DNA of 64,000 bases from Bacteroidota bacterium (lineage in GTDB: Bacteria > Bacteroidota > Bacteroidia > Bacteroidales > P3): assembly GCA_017860275.1 (NCBI GenBank), contig JAFNAQ010000001.1, positions 62,001-126,000 of the forward strand, given 5' to 3'. Numbering within the stretch: the stretch's first letter is position 1; every line of letters starts with the position of its first letter. A model generated the notes under the pieces. That model ran no database searches, was not told the DNA's origin, and worked only from the letters and a program-made list of their open reading frames with translations. The translations under genes were made by a program, and so were the position numbers. This document shows positions 19,547 to 29,500 of the stretch, piece by piece.

Positions 19547-21214
19547 CTAGTTCAAAACAATATTTGAACCCTTTGGATATCTAACAGTATAAGAGAAAAC
19601 AATTGTCTTTGTTTCTAGAGAATTCAATGTTAAATCCCAAACAAGTTTTCCTGTTTTATCATCATATTTTGCCTTAGCTGTATTGTTGGCTGTTATCTTA
19701 ATATTGTCCTTATTTGACAATGGTATTTGGTCTTCCAAACCTAAATCAATCTTTGTTTGGTTATTATTTTTAACTGTCAATGTTATTGTAACTATAGTTT
19801 CAACCTCATTACCAATTATACTTGTCTTTTCTGGTTTAGACTTAGTAATTTTTCTATCAACGACAACTCTTCTATCTTGTCCTATTGGAAGATTAAGTGT
19901 ATCTGATGTATTTGTAGCAGAAAGATAGGTATCGTTGATATAATTATTCTCAAGATAAATCTTTCCTTGTGCATCCATTACCTCCAATTCTTCCCAATCA
20001 GGCAGAAGAGCAGAGATGTAAACAGCCTTTTCAATTTTTGGAATAGAATAGTGCTTATAATCAGCCTTTGTTTTTTTAGTTTCAAGTGGAATAATCTTAA
20101 CCTTTCCATCAGCAAGCACAGTATGTTTCATACCTACCTCATACTCTTTTCCAAGCATTGTTAACTCTGTTGTTGTATATTGAGTATAGGCACTATTATT
20201 TGTTGCAACTACAGCATCGGAATATTGAGCCTCTCCCATATCTTCTTGAGAACCTAATTTTTCACTTACAGCCCTCTTCGCATGAATATTCTTAACAGGT
20301 CTTTGTATAATAGGATTTAGATAATAAGGATAAAGCACACCTAAAGCCTTGCGATTATTTGGTTGCTCTGTTGAGAAAACTAACTTAACATCGTTCCAAT
20401 CCTCATCAGTACTTTGTGAAAGGTTAGCCTTAAGAATAAAACGAGCTGGATCGGTTGGCTTAGTGAACTTAACATCGTAAATAGGTTCCCATGATACATT
20501 AGAGACTAGATAATCATACTCTAATCTTGCTTGAGGCAAGGCAGTTTCGGCATAGATATTCAGCTTAATATAATATTCATTCCTTTGAATCTGTGGTTTA
20601 TTCTCTCCTTGAAGGATTAGATTGATTTGATTGTTTAATTCTGAGATTAGAAGATTAATCTTAATCATCTCTTTGTTCTTCTTTTGCAAAAGAGAAGTAA
20701 CCTCAAGCATTTTTTCTCTATAGTATGCTAAACCATCTTTTAATTTAGGTAATGAGTCTATGGTTTGAGGTTGAGTTATAACCTTCATTGAGCTTAGCGC
20801 ATTTCTTTCTTGGTTTAATATTGCTGAAAGAGTACTAATTTCAGAGTATTTATAGTTCAAATCCTCTACCGAATCTCTTAGACTCTTGAGCCTTTTTCTA
20901 ATATCTAAAGGGAGCTTATCCTCTGTTGTATAAACTGGCTGAACATATTGAATATATGGAGCGAAGTCCATAATTACAAAATCACCAGAGGTTTGAAATT
21001 GAAGGCTTTGAGTATTCATATAAGCAGAGTTGCCTATAAGTATAACCTCATTATTTCCTTGTTTTAAGGGAATAGTAATATATTTTTCAACCTGTGCTTG
21101 TGTTTGAAAAACAGTTACTTTTTGAATCTTTGCATCATACTTTAACTCGTTTTGCGAGAATACAAAACTGGAGAATGCAAAGGCAATTGCTAGGAATAAG
21201 ATTGTTTTTTTCAT
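19547..21214 (-). CDS. DUF4139 (mucoidy inhibitor A-like) protein, minimal form
   Basis: This 555-residue protein is the most divergent and simplest of the three paralogues. It has a signal peptide (1-20, ending SSFVFSQ), the N-terminal KIQKVTVFQTQAQVEKYI domain, a coiled-coil at about 95-200 and the DUF4139 domain from VSWEPIYDVKF to FSYTVRYPKGSNIVLN. The hinge between about 290 and 350 has only a short linker with no recognisable domain, so it may show the ancestral state. It is the first gene of the cluster and diverges from valS across 169 bp. The cellular role of this family is unknown; the secretion signal and beta-rich make-up point to the periplasm or outer surface. Confidence 0.85.
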   Translation of the reverse strand: MKKTILFLAIAFAFSSFVFSQNELKYDAKIQKVTVFQTQAQVEKYITIPLKQGNNEVILIGNSAYMNTQSLQFQTSGDFVIMDFAPYIQYVQPVYTTEDKLPLDIRKRLKSLRDSVEDLNYKYSEISTLSAILNQERNALSSMKVITQPQTIDSLPKLKDGLAYYREKMLEVTSLLQKKNKEMIKINLLISELNNQINLILQGENKPQIQRNEYYIKLNIYAETALPQARLEYDYLVSNVSWEPIYDVKFTKPTDPARFILKANLSQSTDEDWNDVKLVFSTEQPNNRKALGVLYPYYLNPIIQRPVKNIHAKRAVSEKLGSQEDMGEAQYSDAVVATNNSAYTQYTTTELTMLGKEYEVGMKHTVLADGKVKIIPLETKKTKADYKHYSIPKIEKAVYISALLPDWEELEVMDAQGKIYLENNYINDTYLSATNTSDTLNLPIGQDRRVVVDRKITKSKPEKTSIIGNEVETIVTITLTVKNNNQTKIDLGLEDQIPLSNKDNIKITANNTAKAKYDDKTGKLVWDLTLNSLETKTIVFSYTVRYPKGSNIVLN

Positions 21215-21323
21215 ATTTATTTATATTAATATCTTATAATAAGTTGAAATAAAGCAAATACTATGCCAAAAGAAAAATCAAACCGCATATTAACACTATT
21301 GAATCCTTATTTTCTCATTTGGT

Positions 21324-21354
21324 TTTTAGTTTTTCTTTAAAATAACTATCTTTG
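21324..21354 (+). promoter_or_regulatory. Putative valS promoter
   Basis: TATCTTTG at 21347-21354 matches the Bacteroidota -7 consensus TAnnTTTG. TTTT at 21324-21327, 19 bp upstream, is one base off the -33 TTTG. The ATG of valS follows 29 bp later. Confidence 0.5.
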
Positions 21355-21383
21355 CAAGCTTAATATTTATAATAGTTTTACTT

Positions 21384-24008
21384 ATGATTGAGATTGCACC
21401 AAAATACGACCCGAAATTAATTGAAGATAAATGGTATTCTCAGTGGATGAGAAAAGGATATTTCCACTCTGAACCAGACGAGAGAGAGCCTTATTGTATT
21501 GTTATCCCTCCACCTAACGTTACTGGTGTCCTACATATGGGACATATGCTAAACAATACTATTCAGGATGTACTTGTTCGCCGCGCAAGAATGCAGGGAA
21601 AGAACGCTTGTTGGGTTCCTGGAACAGACCACGCTTCAATTGCTACCGAGGCAAAGGTTGTTGCAAAGCTTAAGGCAGAGGGAATAGACAAGAAAGACCT
21701 AACAAGAGATGAGTTTCTTGAGCATGCTTGGCAGTGGAAGGAAAAACACGGAGGAATTATACTTGAACAATTAAAGAAGCTTGGTGCATCATGCGATTGG
21801 GAAAGAACTCGTTTCACAATGGAGGAGGCTCTTTATGAATCGGTAATTAATACATTTGTAGACTTATATAATAAGGGGCTTATATATCGTGGTATCCGCA
21901 TGGTAAACTGGGACCCTAAGGCTCTTACTGCTCTTTCCGACGAGGAAGTAATTTTCAAAGAACAAAACTCTAAACTATATTATCTTAAGTATAAGATTGA
22001 AGGATCAGAAGAATTTGTATCGGTTGCAACAACAAGACCAGAGACAATTCTTGGAGACACTGCAATTTGTGTTCACCCAGAGGATGAGCGTTATGCTCAC
22101 CTTAAGGGAAAGAACGTCGTTATTCCTGTTATTGGCAGGGTTATACCTGTAATCTTCGACGATTATGTTGATAGAGAATTTGGTACTGGTGCCCTAAAGA
22201 TTACTCCTGCTCACGATGTTAATGACTATGCTCTTGGATTGAAGTATCGCTTAGATAGCATAGATATATTCAACGATAATGGTACTCTTAACGAGCATGG
22301 CTTGCAATATTCTGGCATGGATAGATTTGATTGTAGAAAGAAGATATCTAAAGACATCCAAGAGGCTGGTCTAATGCTAAAGGTTGAAGACTATGTTAAT
22401 AAGGTTGGTCGTTCAGAGAGAACAGATGCCGTTATTGAGCCAAAACTTTCTGTTCAATGGTTCTTAAAGATGCAAGACATATCTAAGGAAGCTCTTAGAG
22501 TTGTGGAGGATGACGAGGTTAAGTTTCACCCTGCTAAATTCAAGAACACCTATCGTCACTGGATGGAGAATGTAAAGGATTGGTGTATTTCTCGTCAGCT
22601 TTGGTGGGGACAGAGAATACCGGCTTATTATCTTCCAAACAAAGAATTAGTTGTTGCAAAGACAAGAGAAGAAGCTCTTAAAATAGCACAAGAAAAATTC
22701 CCTAACGAAAACTATACAATTAACGACCTTAAACAAGATGAAGATGTATTAGACACTTGGTTCTCTTCTTGGTTATGGCCTATATCTGTTTTTGATGGCA
22801 TTCGTCATCCTGATAATAAAGAAATAAACTACTACTACCCTACCAATGACCTTATCACTGCTCCAGAGATTCTTTTCTTCTGGGTTGCAAGAATGATTAT
22901 TGCTGGTTTAGAATATAGAGAAGAGATTCCTTTCAAGAACGTTTACCTAACGGGTATTGTTAGAGACAAGCAAGGAAGAAAGATGAGTAAGTCTCTTGGT
23001 AATAGCCCCGACCCTATTGATTTAATTGAGCAATATGGTGCCGATGGCGTTAGAGTTGGTATGCTTATGGCTTCTCCTGCTGGCAATGACCTTCTCTTTG
23101 ATGAAAGCTATTGCGAACAAGGACGCAACTTCTCTAATAAGATTTGGAATGCTCTTCGTTTAATAACAGGATGGGAAGTAGAAGATATTGCTCAACCTAA
23201 ACATTCTCGCATAGCTATTGAGTGGTTTAACGAGAAACTTAACGAGACTCTTGCCGAGCTTAATGATGATTTCTCGAAATATCGTCTAAGCGAGAGCCTT
23301 ATGAGAGTATATAAACTTGTTTGGGATGATTTCTGTTCTTGGTACTTAGAGATAATCAAGCCTTCATATCAAAAACCAATAGACAAGGCTACTCTTGAAG
23401 CAACAATAGAGATATTTGAAAACCTTATGAAGGTTCTTCATCCATATATGCCTTTCTTAACCGAAGAGATTTATCATATAATAAAACAAAGAGAAGATGG
23501 CGACTGCATAATGAATGCTCTTCAACCTTCTATCAAGTCTTCAAGCTCAACGATAGTTAAGGACTTTGCCTTTGCTTCGGAAAAGATTGCTGCTATTCGT
23601 CAGGTAAGAAACGAAAAGAATATCCCTCAAAAGATAGAGCTTGAGCTTTATATCAAGTCTTCTTCAAACGATAACCTTCTTTTCGATGGAATAATAACCA
23701 AGCTTTGTAACCTTTCGAATTTGGAATATATCCAAGACAAGAAAGAAGGTGCTCTTTCCTTTATGGTTCGCACTACCGAGATGTTTATTCCTCTTGGAGA
23801 CACTATAAATAAGGAAGAAGAGATAAAGAAACTTAGCGCAGACCTTGATTACTATAAGGGATTTAAGCTGTCTGTTGAAAAGAAACTTTCAAACGAAAAG
23901 TTCGTCTCCGGAGCTCCTGCACAAGTAGTAGAAAACGAGAAAAAGAAACTTTCCGACGCCGAACAAAAAATCACCTCAATAACCGAACAACTTAAATCTT
24001 TGGAATAA
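21384..24008 (+). CDS. valS: Valyl-tRNA synthetase
   Basis: This 874-residue class I aminoacyl-tRNA synthetase charges tRNA-Val. The HIGH motif appears as [17 protein letters not shown] (about residues 44-60) and the KMSKS loop as [14 protein letters not shown] (about 530). The editing domain lies between ([19 protein letters not shown]). The anticodon-binding domain and the C-terminal coiled-coil arm, typical of ValS, end the protein ([17 protein letters not shown] to EQLKSLE). Length is standard. Its codon use looks more biased than its neighbours, with many AAG and GAG, consistent with high expression. It stands alone, with its own promoter and a terminator. Confidence 0.98.
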   Translation: MIEIAPKYDPKLIEDKWYSQWMRKGYFHSEPDEREPYCIVIPPPNVTGVLHMGHMLNNTIQDVLVRRARMQGKNACWVPGTDHASIATEAKVVAKLKAEGIDKKDLTRDEFLEHAWQWKEKHGGIILEQLKKLGASCDWERTRFTMEEALYESVINTFVDLYNKGLIYRGIRMVNWDPKALTALSDEEVIFKEQNSKLYYLKYKIEGSEEFVSVATTRPETILGDTAICVHPEDERYAHLKGKNVVIPVIGRVIPVIFDDYVDREFGTGALKITPAHDVNDYALGLKYRLDSIDIFNDNGTLNEHGLQYSGMDRFDCRKKISKDIQEAGLMLKVEDYVNKVGRSERTDAVIEPKLSVQWFLKMQDISKEALRVVEDDEVKFHPAKFKNTYRHWMENVKDWCISRQLWWGQRIPAYYLPNKELVVAKTREEALKIAQEKFPNENYTINDLKQDEDVLDTWFSSWLWPISVFDGIRHPDNKEINYYYPTNDLITAPEILFFWVARMIIAGLEYREEIPFKNVYLTGIVRDKQGRKMSKSLGNSPDPIDLIEQYGADGVRVGMLMASPAGNDLLFDESYCEQGRNFSNKIWNALRLITGWEVEDIAQPKHSRIAIEWFNEKLNETLAELNDDFSKYRLSESLMRVYKLVWDDFCSWYLEIIKPSYQKPIDKATLEATIEIFENLMKVLHPYMPFLTEEIYHIIKQREDGDCIMNALQPSIKSSSSTIVKDFAFASEKIAAIRQVRNEKNIPQKIELELYIKSSSNDNLLFDGIITKLCNLSNLEYIQDKKEGALSFMVRTTEMFIPLGDTINKEEEIKKLSADLDYYKGFKLSVEKKLSNEKFVSGAPAQVVENEKKKLSDAEQKITSITEQLKSLE

Positions 24009-24036
24009 AAAGCCAATAGAAATAAATATAAAATAC

Positions 24037-24079
24037 ACCCCAAGAGTTTAACCATAACTTTTGGGGTTTATTTTTTTAT
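24037..24079. terminator. Bidirectional terminator between valS and a T9SS cargo gene
   Basis: ACCCCAA (24037-24043) pairs with TTGGGGT (24061-24067), extended by AGTT/AACT inside. A T-rich run to 24079 follows on the plus strand, and A-rich sequence precedes it for the minus strand. It lies between two convergent genes. Confidence 0.85.
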
Positions 24080-24088
24080 TGAATACTT

Positions 24089-25018
24089 CTATTCCACAAT
24101 AAACTTCTTTGAAACCAAACCTTGCTCTGTGTTTAGCTTAGCAACATAAGAACCCTTTGTGTAAGAAGAAATATTAATTGTCTTAGAATAGTCCTTAACC
24201 TCTGTTTTAAGAACCCTTCGACCCATAATATCATAAATCTCAATATCCTTAATCATAAAAGAACATGAGAAACTAATATCATCCTTAGCAGGATTAGGAT
24301 AAAGTGTAATTGAATCATCTTCATGTGATATATCATCCAAACCCACAAATGGATTACTGCAATTTGTTATATCATCTGCCATATATTGCAATTCTCCATT
24401 ATGTTCATAACAAAGAAGTTTCCCATGACCTCCACCAGTAACAAATCTCATAGTTATATCAAATAACAAACCTAAATTATTACCTACTCCTTCTGTGAAC
24501 TTGCACACCTCGTACCCTAAGTCATTCATTCCCATAGTAAACTGTCTACGTTTTATATTATTTATTTCAACAGTATCAATATCTATAACAGTTAAATAAA
24601 TAGAAGAATCTGAAATCCATTGCCAAGGAGGAAAGATAAATTTATCTCCTATGTTTAATGAAAAATCAAGAATCATTCCATAATACCAAGCTTCTCCATT
24701 ATTATCTAATTTACCTTTATAAAACACTTGCTTTTGTGAGTTTTCTCTTAATCCGCCAATACATTCAGCTGTTAAAGGATTAAAAACAGAATCTTGAAAC
24801 CAAAAAAGTTTCTTGTACATATCCCCTTCTATTAATGTATCTTCATCAATAAGAGCAAATTTATGATATCGTAGATAATATTCCGAGGTTGAAGTTGTTG
24901 TCCAAATTTGCACTCCGGGTTTAACTATCGGGATATACTGATAATCTTGTGCATTCAGATTAAATGTAAACAGAGTAATAAATACTCCTAAAACTAAACT
25001 ATAAACATTTGCTTTCAT
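24089..25018 (-). CDS. Secreted protein with T9SS type A sorting domain
   Basis: This 309-residue protein has a signal peptide (1-24, ending NLNAQ). The central domain of about 200 residues is rich in aromatic residues and I do not recognise it. The C-terminal sorting domain begins at LYPNPAKDDISFS (about residue 240) and ends TKGSYVAKLNTEQGLVSKKF. The NPA motif and the closing strand are the marks of T9SS cargo, which crosses the outer membrane and is then often anchored to the cell surface. No catalytic motif is apparent. It is transcribed towards valS and begins next to a long intergenic repeat region. Confidence 0.85.
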   Translation of the reverse strand: MKANVYSLVLGVFITLFTFNLNAQDYQYIPIVKPGVQIWTTTSTSEYYLRYHKFALIDEDTLIEGDMYKKLFWFQDSVFNPLTAECIGGLRENSQKQVFYKGKLDNNGEAWYYGMILDFSLNIGDKFIFPPWQWISDSSIYLTVIDIDTVEINNIKRRQFTMGMNDLGYEVCKFTEGVGNNLGLLFDITMRFVTGGGHGKLLCYEHNGELQYMADDITNCSNPFVGLDDISHEDDSITLYPNPAKDDISFSCSFMIKDIEIYDIMGRRVLKTEVKDYSKTINISSYTKGSYVAKLNTEQGLVSKKFIVE

Positions 25019-25308
25019 AATAAATATTTGTTATTACTTCAAAACTTGCGCCCCAAGCAACTTCAAGATACGATTGTATAAGGACATCGTATTTTGGGTT
25101 TATACAGATTCTTTTAACTATTTTTTGTCTAACAACCAAGTTAACAAAAAGTTTAATCTCAGAAATCTTTTTTAATAACAAAAGGATGACTGAAATGAAT
25201 AATTAGGGATAAGGCTGGCTGTTAATTTTAAGAAATGGGATTTTGATTTTTTTGGGGGAAAGTCCTTGTTTTTGGGGAAAAATGTGAGGATTTGGTGTGC
25301 TGTATTTT

Positions 25309-25463
25309 GATAATAATTCTCTATTTCTTGATAATATTTTACTGTCTCTTTATTGTACTTCCACTAGAATCAAATTACATATTACTAGAATCAAATTCTA
25401 TTTTGCTAGAACCTTATTCTATTTCGCTAGAATAAGATTCTATTTTTATGGAATAAGGAGATA
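25309..25463. repeat. Seven 21-bp units, the later ones TAGAA-N5-TTCTA dyads (copy B)
   Basis: GATAATA-type units start at 25309 and 25330. Dyads of the form TAGAA-N5-TTCTA are centred at 25372, 25393, 25414, 25435 and 25456. All share a strict 21-bp register. TAGAATCAAATTCTA (25386-25400) and TAGAATAAGATTCTA (25428-25442) recur as exact 15-mers in the array near 51.6 kb. Confidence 0.92.
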
Positions 25464-25552
25464 TTTTCGTAAAACGTTATTATTGTGAATTTTATTTTCA
25501 TTTCTTTGGAACTTTCTCAGAGAAAAATTTAGGAAGAAGAAATATAGGTGAA

Positions 25553-25653
25553 AAAAATCGGCGATTTTTCTGGAAAACTCCCCGATTTCTTGCGAAAACT
25601 CCCTGATTTTCTGGAAAAAATCAGGGAGTTTTTATATAAAATCAGTGATTTTT
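25553..25653. repeat. Five AAAATC...GATTTT units with exact 21-bp period (copy B)
   Basis: Dyad centres lie at 25561, 25582, 25603, 25624 and 25645. The last unit, AAAATCAGTGATTTT, is a perfect palindrome around one base and recurs twice near 51.5 kb. TTCTCAGAGAA is centred at 25519. The distances 25456 to 25519 (63) and 25519 to 25561 (42) are exact multiples of 21, so the whole stretch keeps one register. Confidence 0.92.
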
Positions 25654-25664
25654 TTTGATTATTT

Positions 25665-25738
25665 GTAGGGGCGAAACATTTTTCGCCCTTTTCAAAAAAA
25701 ACAAATAATTATTTGGGCGAATAATTATTCGCCCCTAC
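25665..25738. repeat. Inverted pair of REP-like hairpins with GTAG heads
   Basis: GTAG at 25665-25668 precedes GGGCGAAACATTTTTCGCCC. In the opposite orientation GTAG (25738-25735, minus) precedes GGGCGAATAATTATTCGCCC. Two inverted REPs with outward GTAG heads are the arrangement of a BIME, a REP doublet moved by RAYT transposases in other bacteria. The second hairpin is a perfect 20-bp palindrome. No RAYT gene is in the window. Confidence 0.65.
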
Positions 25739-26033
25739 GAGGACAAAACCCAAAATTTCAAGAATTTATTATGAAGAATTAACCAATCTTTCCCACCAAT
25801 CCACCACCTGCCTTCAATTTCTAGATTCTAAACCCCTTATTTTATTAATAACATTTAACGTCGAAACTTGCATAATGTTATAGAAATACCCCAAAACCCC
25901 TGTTTTAGTTAAAATACATCACTTAGCATAATGGCATCTATTGTTTTGAACTTTTGATTGTGGTTTGTGTTTTATTATTGTAAGTGACTTTGCTTACTTG
26001 TTTATTATTTTATTTATTTTAAAACTCTTGCCT

Positions 26034-26477
26034 ATGAAAACAATTTCAAGATTTAGTTTTCCTATTATTTTAGCTTTTGTATTATGTGTTGGTTTTGTCT
26101 TTACTTCGTGTGATGAGGATAAGGATGAGGATAAACCTTATAGTGAATTGATTATTGGTCGCTGGGGTATTCAGTCTCAGATAATGAATCAGTACGAGAA
26201 TGGTCAGGTGATTAATTCTGATACTACGATTTTTACGACTAACGAGGGTGAATATGTTATTGCTAATTTCAACACTAGTGGCATTGTTACTTTGCAGTTT
26301 ACTAATGGTCAGGCTGACACCTCTGCTTATGTGGTAAGAAACGATTCATTGATTATTGACACTGATGAGTCATTTAAAATTTTGGAGCTAAATACTTCAA
26401 AATTAAAAATTCGTGGCGCTTACACAGATATGAACGTTACTTATGAAAATACAATGACATTTGGAAAACTAAATTAG
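26034..26477 (+). CDS. Small lipoprotein, lipocalin-like
   Basis: I place the start at 26034 (MKTISRFSFPIILAF), which gives a clean lipoprotein signal peptide with the lipobox FTSC (Cys about residue 25). An in-frame ATG at 25965 would add a second hydrophobic run upstream. The mature part of about 123 residues begins with an acidic linker (DEDKDEDKP) and continues with LIIGRWGIQSQIMNQYENGQ, a pattern of a Gly-x-Trp near the start of a small beta-barrel, as in lipocalin-like Bacteroidota lipoproteins. A role is not known. It is convergent with the giant T9SS protein and shares a terminator with it. Confidence 0.75.
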   Translation: MKTISRFSFPIILAFVLCVGFVFTSCDEDKDEDKPYSELIIGRWGIQSQIMNQYENGQVINSDTTIFTTNEGEYVIANFNTSGIVTLQFTNGQADTSAYVVRNDSLIIDTDESFKILELNTSKLKIRGAYTDMNVTYENTMTFGKLN

Positions 26478-26493
26478 TTTTTCTTTAAAACTA

Positions 26494-26537
26494 AAAAGAG
26501 GCTCTCAAGAAGTATTTACTTCATGAGAGCCTCTTTT
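26494..26537. terminator. Strong bidirectional terminator
   Basis: AAAAGAGGCTCTC pairs with GAGAGCCTCTTTT, with AAGTA/TACTT pairing further in. T-rich sequence follows in both directions. It lies between the convergent lipoprotein and giant T9SS genes. Confidence 0.92.
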
Positions 26538-26556
26538 ATGTTATTGTAGATTTTGA

Positions 26557-29500
26557 CTATTTGGTTACAATCATCTTCTTCATTTGTCGCTTGCCTTCAA
26601 ACTCCATTGTGTAATAATACATTCCTTGTGGGAGTTTTAGATCTTTTAGTACTATTTCATGCTTTCCTTCTGAATAGAATTTGTTTTCATTATAGACTAA
26701 TTGACCCATATTATTTACTACAAAGAACCTTGTGTTGCCTGCACTTGGTAGTGAGAAATTGATTGTTGTTGAGTTTGTATATGGATTTGGTACGTTTTGT
26801 TCTAGTACAAGTGTGTTTTCAGTCTCAACTTCTCCTTCTAAACCTACATAATCAAGAACCTTAACTATATTAGTTGTATCATTAGAACGGTTTTTATCAT
26901 ATTCATATACAATCCAACCTTCAACTACATAATTCCTATCTGCTTTCTTAGGAATACGTGTTGCAAAGGTCATGTAATTGATAAGTTTTGGATTTGGTTC
27001 ATCATATAACCAATCGAAGTATTGGAATATTGGTGAAGACCAATTGTCATCTACAACTAAATAAGCTTTTACTTTCATTGCGCCTCCTAGGGAACCAATG
27101 TTTCTTGCTCTTAGTTGAACCTTACAATCTATACTAGAGTTATGCTCTACGAAAATAGTATCTGCTGTGGCATCACGTTCTCCAATATATAATGTACATG
27201 TTGTGTCGTTTAATGAATTATTATCATTTGCAATTCTTACAAATCCACATATACTATTGTACGGAGCATTCGCCCTTGGCAGCGTTGTTTTAAAGTAATG
27301 GTGTCCTTGCGTGCCTGAAGGAACAATGCTATTGAGACGATATGTTTCTTCTACAGCAGTGGCGATATCTCCATTAATATAATAACCAACTTTTACACTA
27401 TCTATTCCTATTGAACTATTATTTGAAAGAGTTAATTGTACTCCAAGATAGTTGTCATCATAGTCATCAATTGTTATGTATTTTGCTTCAATATCTCTTG
27501 TTGAACTTGTTCCTTCAATTCTCTTATATAGAGTATCATTATCATGATAGAAATCTCCAGCAAGTCCTGTCCATGCTTTTATGTTTGTTGAACCATAAGA
27601 TGTACGGAATTTTTGATTGAAGCGATAAACATAACTTTGACCACTTGCTAATGCAGGCTCAAATGATATTACATCGGTAAATGTCCCTTGACCAGTTACT
27701 GTGTATGAAACTGGTAAAGTAGAAATTGGTAACAATCCTTTATTTTTTACTAATACAGATACTTCTGTCATCTCATTGGATACAACTTGATTGTTTGGTG
27801 AAACAATTTGTAATAATGCAGCATCTTTTTCAAGAGGTCCAATAACGACTGATGTCCATGTGGAGTCATTATCTGTATATAAATCGGTAGGATTTAAACG
27901 AGTGTATGCAACCAAGCTAAATGGATTTGGCATATTTACATTAACATATTTACCATTTTTAAATGTGTATGTCAAAGTATCAAATTTATCCAAATTTGCT
28001 GAAACTATTTGCTCACATTCAGGGATATTCATATTTTGTGCCATATAACATACTGAGAAATATGAAAGTTTTTCTTTTCCAAAATTCTTAACTTGAACCT
28101 TAGGGTAATAATAAGAACCATAGTTTGGTAAAAGTGTAGGTGTCATTTCAACACTGATTACTCCAACATCCTGATCTCTAAGCGCTCTTCTTAGTTCGAT
28201 ATTATCAATTGCAAAACCATCAGATGTTCCTGAAGGACCTGATTTGAATACAAACCTAAATTGAACTTTATTACCAAGATTATAGGATAGATGATCCATT
28301 GAATAAGTCGACTTAGTCCATATCTTAGTTCCATCAAATCCATTATCGGAATTATACCACTCTTCTCCATAACCATCATTCTTTCCTCCTAATTTAACCC
28401 ATTTATCACTCCAATCTTGATAGTACTGAACATACATAAATGAACCGGCAGCCAATGACCTTCGCATCATAAATGAAAGAGTATCTGGTTTAATAATTCC
28501 TATATCAAATATTGGCGAATATAATACAGACTCATTACTATCCGGATAATTACCACTTAGATTTGTTTTCCAACAATTTGGAGCTGAAAAAGCTGATTTT
28601 ATTACAGTATTAGAAGCAGAAGGTTGACCAAGTTCCCAACAATTTGTAGGGATGTTTGGGTCTGGATTCTTTGCATAAAAATCATCACTATGAATATCTG
28701 GAACCTCATCAAATGTTGCTTTATAAGGTAGAGTATATTGCTTGAATATATATGAATCTCTTCTTATTGAATCATTTGTTTTATTAGTATCATTTACTGC
28801 ATCGACAAATGCTCTGAATATATTTAATCCTAAGCTGACATTAATATTATTCAATAATACATATTCTCTATCTCCTGGCGCAAGATTTCCAGACCAAGCA
28901 TAAGGCACGGGTGCATCAGTATTTCTTTTCCAAGTAATTGTAGCACTTGTAAGATTCTGTGTTCCTATATTTCTAAGAAGAACAATAACATCATTTGAAA
29001 CATTGGTCAATAACTCATCTGGAGAAGTAAACTTCATTAGTTCTGCATCATATCCTGATGGATTTGAAACATTAACTAAATAGTCCTCAACTTCGCCTCC
29101 ATTTGGATTTGTACATGCATCAAAATCTTCTCTATTCTTTAACTGCCAAAGCACAATTCTCATTCTCGAATGACCATTTAATGCGTCAAGTGGAACTTCA
29201 ATCTTTTTTCTCCTAGTTTCTCCTGAAATTATAGTATCAGACATAACCAACTCTGTTGTTGTATCAAATTGACCATCTCTATTCCAATCAATAAATGCTC
29301 TAACCCAACCTCCTACTCTGTCTACTCCAGGCATAGAAGAAGGTTTCTCTGCTGTTACATAAAGGGAGTCATAAACTCCTTTATATAATTTAATTGCTTC
29401 TACTGTTTTTGTGAAATTAGTATACTTTAAGCCGTATGGGTTTGAAAAATTATCTACATTACCCATTTGAACTCTAGTAATATCAATAGTGTTTGCAGAC

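Larger units (their letters stand above)
25216..25914 (-). repeat. Interspersed intergenic element, copy B (reverse orientation)
   Basis: This 699-bp copy of the element seen at 10327 and 51240 lies here in the opposite direction, within the divergent 1-kb gap 25019-26033. On the minus strand the head (TTTTAACTAAAA, 25914-25903) is followed by GGGGTATTTCTATAAC, GGTTAATTCTTCATAATA, two REP-like hairpins, the AAAATC array, TTCTCTGAGAA, the TAGAA array and the tail TTTCTTAAAATTAACAGCCA (25235-25216). The module order is the same as in copy A. I see no credible gene in 25019-26033. The remaining flanks show nothing I can name. Confidence 0.7.

Noticed and set aside
24999-25181. Possible 60-codon gene on the minus strand before the T9SS cargo gene
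   Set aside because: It overlaps the start of the T9SS cargo gene, has no recognisable features, and lacks a credible start signal.
25297-25488. Open frame of 63 codons with heptad-like repeats across the TAGAA array
   Set aside because: A 21-bp period necessarily gives a 7-residue repeat in any open frame. The dyads make several frames open on both strands, and there is no conserved start or codon bias. The same applies to frames at 40685-40900 and 51376-51561.
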